Source of the DNA: Dokdonia sp. Dokd-P16 | Lineage (GTDB): Bacteria; Bacteroidota; Bacteroidia; Flavobacteriales; Flavobacteriaceae | Direction of reading: 5' to 3' | Assembly: GCF_003095655.1 (NCBI RefSeq) | Contig: NZ_CP029151.1 | Location: 3,037,001-3,101,000 of the forward strand | DNA length: 64,000 nt | Part shown: in pieces, positions 28,906 to 37,305 of the stretch | Position numbering within the stretch: position 1 is the first letter of the stretch | Layout of the letters: each line of letters begins with the position of its first letter | The notes under the pieces: generated by a model | The model's database searches: none | The model's input: only the letters and a program-made list of their open reading frames with translations | Told to the model about the DNA's origin: nothing | Made by a program: the position numbers and the translations under genes

Positions 28906-30675
28906 TTATAAGTCGTAAATATCATTATAGAGATGAATATAATTCTCTCTAATAATCTTACGTTTAAGTTTCATAGTAGGAGTGAGGTGTCCACCTTCTA
29001 CAGTCCAAGCGTCATGCGTAAGACGGAATGCTTTAATTTTCTCCCATTTGGCAAATGTTTCATTTGCTTCGGTTACTTCTTGCTGGTAGCGGTCTTGAAC
29101 ACGCTCTGATGCGAGAAGCTCATCTAAGTTAGAATAGCTTATGTTTTTCATTTTTGCCCATTCTTCTAAGAATTCAAAATTAGGCTGGATTAATGCAGCT
29201 GGCATTTTTTGACCTTCTCCTATAACCATGATTTGTTCTATAAATCGTGATTGCTTAAATCTATTTTCTAGAAGTTGAGGAGCAACATATTTTCCTCCAG
29301 ATGTTTTAAACATCTCTTTTTTACGATCTGTAATCTTCAAGAAACCATCTTCATCTATGTGACCTATATCACCAGTATGGAAATAGCCATTCTTTAATAC
29401 CTCTTCTGTTTTCTCTTGATCCTTGTAGTAACCTATCATTACGTTAGGTCCTTTTACTAAGATTTCGCCATCTTCTGCGATTTTAACTTCAACTCCTGGC
29501 AATAGCTTACCAACAGTGCCTATTCTAAACCCACCATCACGCATATCATTTACAGAACATACAGGAGAGGTCTCAGTAAGGCCGTAACCTTCCATAATAC
29601 CCATCTCTGCAGCGTTAAATATTCTTGCAAGTCGTGGTTGTAATGCAGCACTTCCAGAAGCTATAAGATCAAGGTTTCCACCTAAGCCTTCTTTCCACTT
29701 TGAGAATATAAGTTTACGAGCAAGTGCAAGTTGTTTTTCATACCACCAGCCATTCTGACCATATGGTTCATATTTAAGACCTAAATCTACAGCCCAGAAG
29801 AATAATTTCTTCTTTACTCCAGTAAGTGCAGCTCCCTTTGCAATAATCTTGTCATATACTTTCTCAAGTAAACGAGGCACCGCAGTCATAACTTGAGGCT
29901 TCACCTCTTTTAAGTTATCACTTATAGTCTCTAGCGATTCTGCAAAGAAAATTGATACACCTTTATATTGATATAAATACATCAACATACGTTCATAAAT
30001 ATGACAAACTGGTAAAAAGCTTAATGCTCTCATTCCTGTTTCGGCAAGAGGAAGGCGGTATGCACTAGCTAGTGCGTTGCTTACAATATTCTCGTGAGAA
30101 AGCATTACACCTTTAGGACGTCCAGTAGTACCAGATGTATATATGAGCGTAGCAAGATCTTTAGTAGTTACAGCAGCTTTAAGCGCATCTACTTCTGATT
30201 GGTTGGAAGTGTCTGCTCCTAATTCTAGAACCTCAGACCAGTTTTTACAATTATCAATGTCTTCAAAAGAGTACACTTCAATAAGAGAAGGTACTTTATC
30301 TTTTATAGACATTACCTTATCACGTACTTCATTACACGACACAAATACATACTTAGACTCAGAGTGATTAAGTACATAAGCGTAGTCCTCCTCAGATATA
30401 GTAGGATAAATAGGTACGTTTTGAGCTCCTAATTGTAAGATCCCTATATCGCAAATATTCCACTCTGTGCGATTAGTCATAGAGATGACAGCAATTTTAT
30501 CATTAGGTTGTACACCTAATCGCAACAGTCCGCGACTTATTGCATTTGCTTGATCGATATATTCTTGAGTAGACGTAGCAACCCATACACCATCTTTCTT
30601 GGTATTGAGTGCGTCTGAGAGATTAAATTTTTCCAGTTGATAATAAGGAAAATCAAAAAGTCTGGTAATTTCCAT
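28906..30675 (-). CDS. Long-chain acyl-CoA synthetase (AMP-binding)
   Basis: A 589-residue ANL-superfamily ligase that activates fatty acids to acyl-CoA through an acyl-adenylate. The AMP-binding P-loop is TSGTTGRPKG at 180-189. Later motifs are GYGLTETSP, YHTGD-like GYFHTGDIGHID and the hinge DRKKEMFKTSGGKYV. The C-terminal lid lies beyond about 480. The length and motifs match the FAA1/FadD15 long-chain type rather than acetyl-CoA synthetase. It likely supplies beta-oxidation or phospholipid synthesis. The preceding gene on this strand, the M14 peptidase, is separated by a hairpin. Confidence 0.92.
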   Translation of the reverse strand: MEITRLFDFPYYQLEKFNLSDALNTKKDGVWVATSTQEYIDQANAISRGLLRLGVQPNDKIAVISMTNRTEWNICDIGILQLGAQNVPIYPTISEEDYAYVLNHSESKYVFVSCNEVRDKVMSIKDKVPSLIEVYSFEDIDNCKNWSEVLELGADTSNQSEVDALKAAVTTKDLATLIYTSGTTGRPKGVMLSHENIVSNALASAYRLPLAETGMRALSFLPVCHIYERMLMYLYQYKGVSIFFAESLETISDNLKEVKPQVMTAVPRLLEKVYDKIIAKGAALTGVKKKLFFWAVDLGLKYEPYGQNGWWYEKQLALARKLIFSKWKEGLGGNLDLIASGSAALQPRLARIFNAAEMGIMEGYGLTETSPVCSVNDMRDGGFRIGTVGKLLPGVEVKIAEDGEILVKGPNVMIGYYKDQEKTEEVLKNGYFHTGDIGHIDEDGFLKITDRKKEMFKTSGGKYVAPQLLENRFKQSRFIEQIMVIGEGQKMPAALIQPNFEFLEEWAKMKNISYSNLDELLASERVQDRYQQEVTEANETFAKWEKIKAFRLTHDAWTVEGGHLTPTMKLKRKIIRENYIHLYNDIYDL

Positions 30676-30746
30676 AGATTGCTTTTAAATAGTGTTACAA
30701 AATAGGAAAAATTGCACGGTTTTTATTGAGATATTCATAAAATGAG

Positions 30747-30780
30747 AAAGGATATCTCATAAAAGTGAGATATCCCTTTG
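30747..30780 (-). terminator. Hairpin terminator after the M14 peptidase gene
   Basis: AAAGGATATCTCA pairs with TGAGATATCCCTTT (one bulge) around a 4- to 5-base A-rich loop. It lies 25 bases past the stop. The T-run on the minus strand is poor. Confidence 0.55.
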
Positions 30781-30804
30781 ATTTTCTTTAAGATGCGCTT
30801 TAAC

Positions 30805-33192
30805 TTAATTTTTAACAATTTTTAAAATAGTACTGTTTTTAGATGTTTCAAGCTTTAAAAAATACATTCCTGCAGGTAAAGAAGCGTAGTCTACGCTTGC
30901 GTTTCCACTTTGTTGGGCTGCTGGAGTTACATTTTGACCTAGAACATTATACACACTAGTCTCATATGAGCCTAGTGATGTACGTATATTAAGTTGATTT
31001 GCAACTGGGTTTGGAAACACATCAAAAGCATTAATAAATTGTTCATTATCTACAGTTAATTGTTCTCCTGAGAGTATAGAAAAAGATAAATCGTCAAAGT
31101 AAAAACCATCTCTTGTTACGGCACCATCTGTAACTAAACGGAATCTTGCCTTAATTGTTTCTCCTAGATAATCACTCAAATTAATTTCTTCGAGTATCCA
31201 ATCATTTTGAACGCCGTCGTATAAAGGCTCACCTTGAGGCTGAAGATTTGTTCCGGTGGTAGTAAAATTACCACACTGTGGCTCCCAAGTGGTACCAGCA
31301 TCTTTAGAAATCTCAAATTGCACATAATCCCATGTATCTTCAATGTTCCATCTTGCATGGTAGCTTACTGTTGCTGTAGTAGCTTCTGTGAGATCTAAAG
31401 ATTGTGTTAGTTCAATGATATTACTAGCATTGTCACTATAATTACCAGAAGGCGAATCTGTTATTGAAGAAGAAGGTGATACAAAGCTAGCACTCGTGGT
31501 TCCCCAACTTGTAGAATCAAAATCTGTGAGCGAATTACCATCTGCATAAAATATCTCTGTTGTAGTACCGTATATTTTGCTAACGCGAACCTCCCTTTCA
31601 AAAAAGCCGTTGTCTATAATTAAATCAAATTCAATAGCGTCGCCCACTTCAACGTTTGTAGATAGGGAATAAGTAATACTTCCAGATTGAGTTTCTAATG
31701 GTGCTATATTTGATAATGTAACTGGCGCTCCCTGGTCAATAATATTAGAAGATATGGGAGAAAAAGTAATAGTAAAGTCTCCTGTATTTTCTACAGCAAG
31801 TCTCTCTAAATCAAAAGAAGTTGATAAAGAAGCAGACTCACCAGTAAAAGTAGGTGAGGTCTCGGTTAGTTTCCCATAATTACCAGCTATTTGAGCGGCT
31901 GTAAGATTGAGGAACATCATGTTTTGCGAAGTGCTAATTATCGAACTTGAAGGCGGCCAAAATGATGTTCCTATTTCTGGGGTGAAAGCAAAAATTTTAT
32001 CATGAGTTCCCACAGTTCCGTACATAAAATCATCACTGTCTCCAGCAAATGGGAAATCATTAAATGCATTGTAGCCATTTACAGAGGTAAGAGCATCGCC
32101 TATCCCTTGAAATAAATCGTCGTCTAGAGTGTCCACATCTGCATATCCAAAAGGATAATAAACTAACTCACCAAAAGAGTGATTATTAAGCGCGATTACA
32201 AAATCATGCTGCTCTACAAACCACTTCACTGCTTGAGTCTCTACTTCAGAAAATGGACCCGAACCGTGATATGTTTCATTATTTGTATTTGACGAAGATC
32301 CAGGACCGCCCCAGCTACCATCATTAGGATTACCATTAATATGATAGTCATAGTTGCGATTATTATCAACACCATGTCCATTTTTTCTATTCTTACGCCA
32401 TAGGCCACCACCATCAGGATCTGTTAGCTCATTATATAAGTAACCATCTGGGTTTATAACAGGTATAAAATAAAGCTCCGTATTATTTACAATAGCTTGT
32501 ACCTCTTCATCAGTATCATAATTTTCAAGCAAATACCACATATAATATACCAGTTGCATAAGTGACATAGGCTCCCTAGCGTGATGTATAGACGTATATA
32601 ATACTTCTGGCTCAGTTTCTTCGCTTTCAGGGTTGTCGCTTATTTTTAACCAATAAATAGGATTTCCTCCTATGGACGGCGTGACACCATCATCCGGGAG
32701 TCCTTCCGTAAGAAAGTTACTTATAGGAGCTCTCGCAGTTATTAAGTCTGGATATTGTTCAGCCATGTCATCAAGTTCATCGAGTAGTTCTTGATACGTC
32801 AAGTAGCCACCCATAGTACCAAGATTAAAGTTGGCTGGAGTTTCATAAGTTACAGCATCACTAGAGCTACAAGCGACATTACTAGTGGCAGCGGCGGATC
32901 GTGTTGATTGTTCTTTATAGGCTTTTTGTATATCTTCTTCAATGGTTTCATACTGAAAACCTGCATTTCTAATTTTCCCTAGCTCTTGTAATGAAAAATC
33001 TGATATGATAAAAGTTCCCTCTTTATGTATACCATGGTCTGCAGCAACACCAGTTTGGTTTAATTGTGCAAGCGTTTGAGTTTGGTTTAAAAATACTTTT
33101 ACACGTTTATATTGAGGAGTTTCTTGTTGCGCTTTCGCGAAAGCGTAACAGAAAAATAAACATAAAAGGATAGATAGTTTTTTAATGTACAT
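30805..33192 (-). CDS. Secreted M14-family zinc carboxypeptidase with T9SS sorting domain
   Basis: A 795-residue secreted metallocarboxypeptidase. The signal peptide is about 1-21 and its last residues AFAKA, encoded by the dispersed palindrome, form an A-x-A cleavage site before QQETP. The catalytic domain (about 125-440) has zinc ligands H204 and E207 in HHAREP and H338 in NNHSFGE, and the catalytic Glu at 406 in FTPEIG. Beta-sandwich domains follow (about 460-710). The last 80 residues form a type A C-terminal sorting domain (VFPNPVANQLNI, VYNVLGQ, LPAGMYFLKL). It is predicted to be exported through type IX secretion to degrade peptides outside. Confidence 0.93.
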   Translation of the reverse strand: MYIKKLSILLCLFFCYAFAKAQQETPQYKRVKVFLNQTQTLAQLNQTGVAADHGIHKEGTFIISDFSLQELGKIRNAGFQYETIEEDIQKAYKEQSTRSAAATSNVACSSSDAVTYETPANFNLGTMGGYLTYQELLDELDDMAEQYPDLITARAPISNFLTEGLPDDGVTPSIGGNPIYWLKISDNPESEETEPEVLYTSIHHAREPMSLMQLVYYMWYLLENYDTDEEVQAIVNNTELYFIPVINPDGYLYNELTDPDGGGLWRKNRKNGHGVDNNRNYDYHINGNPNDGSWGGPGSSSNTNNETYHGSGPFSEVETQAVKWFVEQHDFVIALNNHSFGELVYYPFGYADVDTLDDDLFQGIGDALTSVNGYNAFNDFPFAGDSDDFMYGTVGTHDKIFAFTPEIGTSFWPPSSSIISTSQNMMFLNLTAAQIAGNYGKLTETSPTFTGESASLSTSFDLERLAVENTGDFTITFSPISSNIIDQGAPVTLSNIAPLETQSGSITYSLSTNVEVGDAIEFDLIIDNGFFEREVRVSKIYGTTTEIFYADGNSLTDFDSTSWGTTSASFVSPSSSITDSPSGNYSDNASNIIELTQSLDLTEATTATVSYHARWNIEDTWDYVQFEISKDAGTTWEPQCGNFTTTGTNLQPQGEPLYDGVQNDWILEEINLSDYLGETIKARFRLVTDGAVTRDGFYFDDLSFSILSGEQLTVDNEQFINAFDVFPNPVANQLNIRTSLGSYETSVYNVLGQNVTPAAQQSGNASVDYASLPAGMYFLKLETSKNSTILKIVKN
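33129..33146. repeat. Dispersed palindrome, copy 6, inside the M14 signal peptide
   Basis: GCGCTTTCGCGAAAGCGT. Read on the minus strand it gives YAFAKAQ, so the element supplies the signal-peptidase cleavage site of the M14 peptidase. Confidence 0.95.
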
Positions 33193-33340
33193 AGGTGTGT
33201 CTTACAAAAGAGAATAGCTCTCGCTAAAGATAAAACAAGAAGTAGTCAAAATATCCTACCAGCACAGTAATATATAAATAGATCTTACGATCTGATTATC
33301 AGCTGTAAACTGACTTAGCCAAATGAAAAATTTTCCAAAA

Positions 33341-33371
33341 CAAAAATGCCTCACCGTTATGGTGAGGCATT
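33341..33371 (-). terminator. Hairpin terminator after purL
   Basis: AATGCCTCACC and GGTGAGGCATT form an 11-bp stem with a 5-base loop. The minus strand continues with a T-run. It lies 22 bases after the purL stop. Confidence 0.8.
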
Positions 33372-33393
33372 CTGTACATAGAAGTATCTAGTA

Positions 33394-36300
33394 TTATGAG
33401 TTTTTCTCAACCCAATTTTTTGCGTTTACAAATGCTTCAACCCAAGGACTCACCTCATCGTTGTTTCCAGCAGGGTAGTGCGCCCAGTTCCATGGGAACG
33501 TAGATCGCTCAATATGCGGCATCGTTGCAAGGTGACGGCCTGTAGTATCACAAATCATCGCTGTATTAAAGTCTGATCCGTTAGGGTTTGCAGGGTATCC
33601 TTCATAACCATAGGTCGCTACAATATCATATGCATTTGCTCCCATAGGTAGATCAAATCTACCTTCACCATGAGAAATCCATACACCTAAGGTCGTTCCA
33701 GCTAGCGTAGAAAGCATCACACTGTTGTTTTCTTCAATCTTTACAGAAGTAAAGTTGCTCTCGTGCTTTCGGCTATTATTGTGTTTTAGTTTAGCTAATT
33801 TTTCGTGATCTGGATTTATAAGATCAAGTTCTAAGAACAGTTGTGCACCATTACAGATACCAACAGAGAGTGTGTCTTCACGTGCAAAAAAGTTCTTGAT
33901 CGCTTTATTTGCCTTCTCATTATATTTTATGGCACCAGCCCATCCTTTGGCAGAACCTAACACATCACTGTTAGAAAATCCTCCTACAGCTCCAAGAAAC
34001 TGAATATCCTCTAGCGTTTCACGTCCAGATATTAAATCTGTCATGTGTACATCCTTTACGTCAAAGCCAGCGAGATACATCGCATTTGCCATCTCACGCT
34101 CAGAGTTACTTCCTTTTTCACGTAAGATTGCAGCTTTAGGTCTAGCTTTGCTAGTATCTAATACTGGTTTTTTTCCTGTAAAGTGTGCAGGGAATGTATA
34201 TTGTAATGGTTGTACTTTATAATTGTCAAAGCGATCTTTTGCAAGACCATTTGCCGTTTGCTTATTATCTAGTAAATAAGAAGTCTTAAACCAAGTATCA
34301 CGAAGTGATGCAATGTTAAGACCTAATTCTACGCCACTATTTTTAATTGTTAGTTCTGCGGTGGTTGTTACCGTTCCTATTTTTGAGAATGTAACACCAT
34401 TATCAGTAAGTATTTTTTCAACAGATGTATCTGCTTGGAAAACTAGTCCTGCATTCTCAGAAAAAAGTAACTTGATAAGATCTTGTTCTCCAAGTGCAGT
34501 CAAGTCTAGGTTTGCACCTAAGTTTACATCGGCAAAACAAAGTTCAAGTAGGGTAGTGATAAGTCCGCCACTCGCAACATCGTGACCAGCTTGAATTTTG
34601 TCTTCTTTTATGAGTTGTTGAATGGCGTTAAACGCTTTCGCGAAAGCGGTATCACTCAAAACACTTGGCGCTTCATTACCAATAGCGTGACAAACTTGTG
34701 CAAAACTAGAACCTCCTAGTTTATGGGTATCTCCAGACATGTTGATATAATAAATAGCACCACCGTCTTTTTGAAGAACTGGCTCTACTACTTTATTAAT
34801 ATCATTACAATTTCCAGCTGCCGAAATAACAACTGTTCCAGGAGCAATTACATCACCATCTGGATATTTTTGTTTCATTGAGAGGCTATCTTTCCCTGTA
34901 GGAACGTTGATCCCAAGGTTAATAGCCATTGCAGATATGGCCTCTACAGCCTTATACAAACGTGCATCTTCTCCTTCATTTTTACAAGGCCACATCCAGT
35001 TTGCCGAAAGGCTTACAGACTGTAAACCATCTTTAAGAGGTGCCCAAACTATGTTTGTAAGTGCTTCTGCAATACTGTTTTTACTTCCTGCTACGGGATC
35101 AATAAGACCAGAAACTGGAGAATGTCCTATAGAAGTAGCAATCCCTTCTGTACTCTTATAATCAAGTGCCATCACACCCACATTGTTAAGTGGTATTTGT
35201 AACGGGCCTACACATTGTTGTTTTGCAACGCGACCACCTACGCAGCGGTCTACTTTATTAGTAAGCCAGTCTTTACATGCAACCGCTTCTAGTTGCAATA
35301 CTTGCTCTAGATAATCGTGGAAGTGCTCCAGTTGATATTCTGGATTTTTATAATTACGAACAACTGTTTTGTCTGTCATTATTGTTTTCGGAGAGCTCCC
35401 AAACATATCGTCTAGATGCAAGTCCATAGGGCTCAATCCTGTTGTTTTACTTTTAAAAGTAAAACGGTGATCATTAGTAACATCGCCTACTTCATACATA
35501 GGTGAGCGCTCACGATCTGCGATGCGCTGTAGCATATCGATATCCTTTTCACCTATTACAAGACCCATACGTTCTTGTGATTCGTTTCCTATAATTTCCT
35601 TTGCAGATAGGGTAGGGTCACCTACGGGTAATTTATCAAGATTGATAAGACCTCCAGTATCTTCTACAAGTTCAGAAAGACAGTTAAGATGTCCTCCAGC
35701 ACCGTGATCGTGTATAGATACAATTGGGTTTACATCACTTTCTACCATTCCTCGTACTGCATTTGCAGCACGTTTTTGCATTTCTGGGTTAGAACGTTGT
35801 ACTGCGTTAAGTTCGATTCCAGAGTCAAAAGCTCCGGTATCTGCACTTGAAACTGCAGCACCACCCATTCCTATTCTATAATTCTCACCTCCTAATATGA
35901 CAATTTTGTCACCTTCTTGCGGAGTATCTTTAAGTGCTTGCTCGCGCTTTCCGTAACCAATACCACCAGCTTGCATAATTACCTTGTCATACCCAAGACG
36001 CTGACCGTCTTCTTGATGCTCAAAAGTAAGAACTGACCCTACGATTAAAGGCTGTCCAAATTTATTTCCAAAGTCTGATGCACCATTTGATGCTTTAATA
36101 AGAAGGTCTATCGGGTTTTGATAAAGCCATTTGCGGGCATCCATACCATGTTCCCATGGGCGTTCTTTCTCTAATCTTGAATAAGGAGTCATATACACAG
36201 CTGTTCCAGCAAGAGGAAGTGATCCTTTACCACCAGCAAGTCTATCGCGTATTTCTCCACCAGAACCGGTAGCAGCTCCGTTAAAAGGCTCTACGGTAGT

Positions 36301-37131
36301 TGGGAAGTTGTGTGTTTCTGCTTTTAAAGAAATAACAGAGTCAAAATCTTTCTCTGTATAGAAATCTGGCTTATCTGCAGTGTCTGGTGCAAACTGTGTT
36401 ACTCTAGGTCCTTCTATAAAAGCAACATTATCTTTATATGCAGATACAATGGTACCTGGAGTTACTTTTGAAGTTTCTTTTATTAATTTAAATAGGGAAG
36501 AAGGCATCTCTTCTCCATCAATCACAAAAGTTCCATTAAAAATCTTGTGACGACAGTGCTCCGAGTTTACTTGGCTAAAACCAAAAACTTCAGAGTCTGT
36601 AAGTGGTCTGCCTATTTTGGCAGCAACACCATCAAGATAAGCAACCTCTTCATCGCTTAACGACAAACCTTCTTGCTCATTATATGCAGCAATATTCTCT
36701 ATAGATAATATTGGTTCTGGAGTAACGTTAACCGTAAAAATATCCTGATTTAAAGCTGCGTACTCTTGAGAGATCATAGGATCATAATCAGGAGTACTTT
36801 CTGTAACTACGCCTGTAGCATCTTCTATAGATGGAAAAGGATTCGTGTTAACTTGTTGTGATGAAGAGTCCGCTTTCGCGAAAGCGTGAAACTCCTCTAT
36901 CCTTATAATATTTAAAATTCCCATATTCTGGGTAATCTCTACAGCATTAGTACTCCAAGGCGTAATCATGGCTGCTCTTGGGCCAATAAAAAAAGCGTCA
37001 ATATGAGACGCTTCTATTTTTTGAGAGTTGCCAAAAAGCCATACGAGCTTAGCGGTATCGTCCTGTGTAAATGCTTGTGTGCTTTGTACTGCGTAAACAG
37101 TGCCTTGAGGGTTTCCAAAGAAGTGGATCAT
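33394..37131 (-). CDS. purL: Phosphoribosylformylglycinamidine synthase, large single-chain form
   Basis: Converts FGAR plus glutamine and ATP to FGAM in purine synthesis. At 1245 residues it is the long form that carries the glutaminase domain. The ATPase core has SVISLKAETHNFPT, GAATGSGGEIRD, MGGAAVSS and IVSIHDHGAGG. The C-terminal glutamine amidotransferase has the nucleophile Cys in VGICNGAQLF (about residue 1092) and WISHGEGRFD. It contains two in-frame copies of the dispersed palindrome, each encoding AFAKA: one near 82-86 in a weakly conserved segment and one near 828-832. Start MIHFFGNPQG is the expected N-terminus. Confidence 0.96.
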   Translation of the reverse strand: MIHFFGNPQGTVYAVQSTQAFTQDDTAKLVWLFGNSQKIEASHIDAFFIGPRAAMITPWSTNAVEITQNMGILNIIRIEEFHAFAKADSSSQQVNTNPFPSIEDATGVVTESTPDYDPMISQEYAALNQDIFTVNVTPEPILSIENIAAYNEQEGLSLSDEEVAYLDGVAAKIGRPLTDSEVFGFSQVNSEHCRHKIFNGTFVIDGEEMPSSLFKLIKETSKVTPGTIVSAYKDNVAFIEGPRVTQFAPDTADKPDFYTEKDFDSVISLKAETHNFPTTVEPFNGAATGSGGEIRDRLAGGKGSLPLAGTAVYMTPYSRLEKERPWEHGMDARKWLYQNPIDLLIKASNGASDFGNKFGQPLIVGSVLTFEHQEDGQRLGYDKVIMQAGGIGYGKREQALKDTPQEGDKIVILGGENYRIGMGGAAVSSADTGAFDSGIELNAVQRSNPEMQKRAANAVRGMVESDVNPIVSIHDHGAGGHLNCLSELVEDTGGLINLDKLPVGDPTLSAKEIIGNESQERMGLVIGEKDIDMLQRIADRERSPMYEVGDVTNDHRFTFKSKTTGLSPMDLHLDDMFGSSPKTIMTDKTVVRNYKNPEYQLEHFHDYLEQVLQLEAVACKDWLTNKVDRCVGGRVAKQQCVGPLQIPLNNVGVMALDYKSTEGIATSIGHSPVSGLIDPVAGSKNSIAEALTNIVWAPLKDGLQSVSLSANWMWPCKNEGEDARLYKAVEAISAMAINLGINVPTGKDSLSMKQKYPDGDVIAPGTVVISAAGNCNDINKVVEPVLQKDGGAIYYINMSGDTHKLGGSSFAQVCHAIGNEAPSVLSDTAFAKAFNAIQQLIKEDKIQAGHDVASGGLITTLLELCFADVNLGANLDLTALGEQDLIKLLFSENAGLVFQADTSVEKILTDNGVTFSKIGTVTTTAELTIKNSGVELGLNIASLRDTWFKTSYLLDNKQTANGLAKDRFDNYKVQPLQYTFPAHFTGKKPVLDTSKARPKAAILREKGSNSEREMANAMYLAGFDVKDVHMTDLISGRETLEDIQFLGAVGGFSNSDVLGSAKGWAGAIKYNEKANKAIKNFFAREDTLSVGICNGAQLFLELDLINPDHEKLAKLKHNNSRKHESNFTSVKIEENNSVMLSTLAGTTLGVWISHGEGRFDLPMGANAYDIVATYGYEGYPANPNGSDFNTAMICDTTGRHLATMPHIERSTFPWNWAHYPAGNNDEVSPWVEAFVNAKNWVEKNS
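34632..34649. repeat. Dispersed palindrome, copy 7, inside purL
   Basis: ACGCTTTCGCGAAAGCGG, in frame as TAFAKAF at about residue 830 of the purL product. Confidence 0.95.
36871..36886. repeat. Dispersed palindrome, copy 8, inside purL
   Basis: CGCTTTCGCGAAAGCG, in frame as HAFAKAD near residue 83 of the purL product. Second copy in the same gene. Confidence 0.95.
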
Positions 37132-37305
37132 CCGATTGGTTTTGTTGCGTTGTTTAAGGACGTAAATTTACTACAATATTTATTGATATGATAGGTAGGA
37201 TAATATCTCTTTGGCTTGTTCTTTTAACGAGTTGTTAACCATTTACTAAGATAAGGGTCTTAAAATGTATTATCTTTAGTAATAAGAATATAAAATCCCC
37301 AAATT

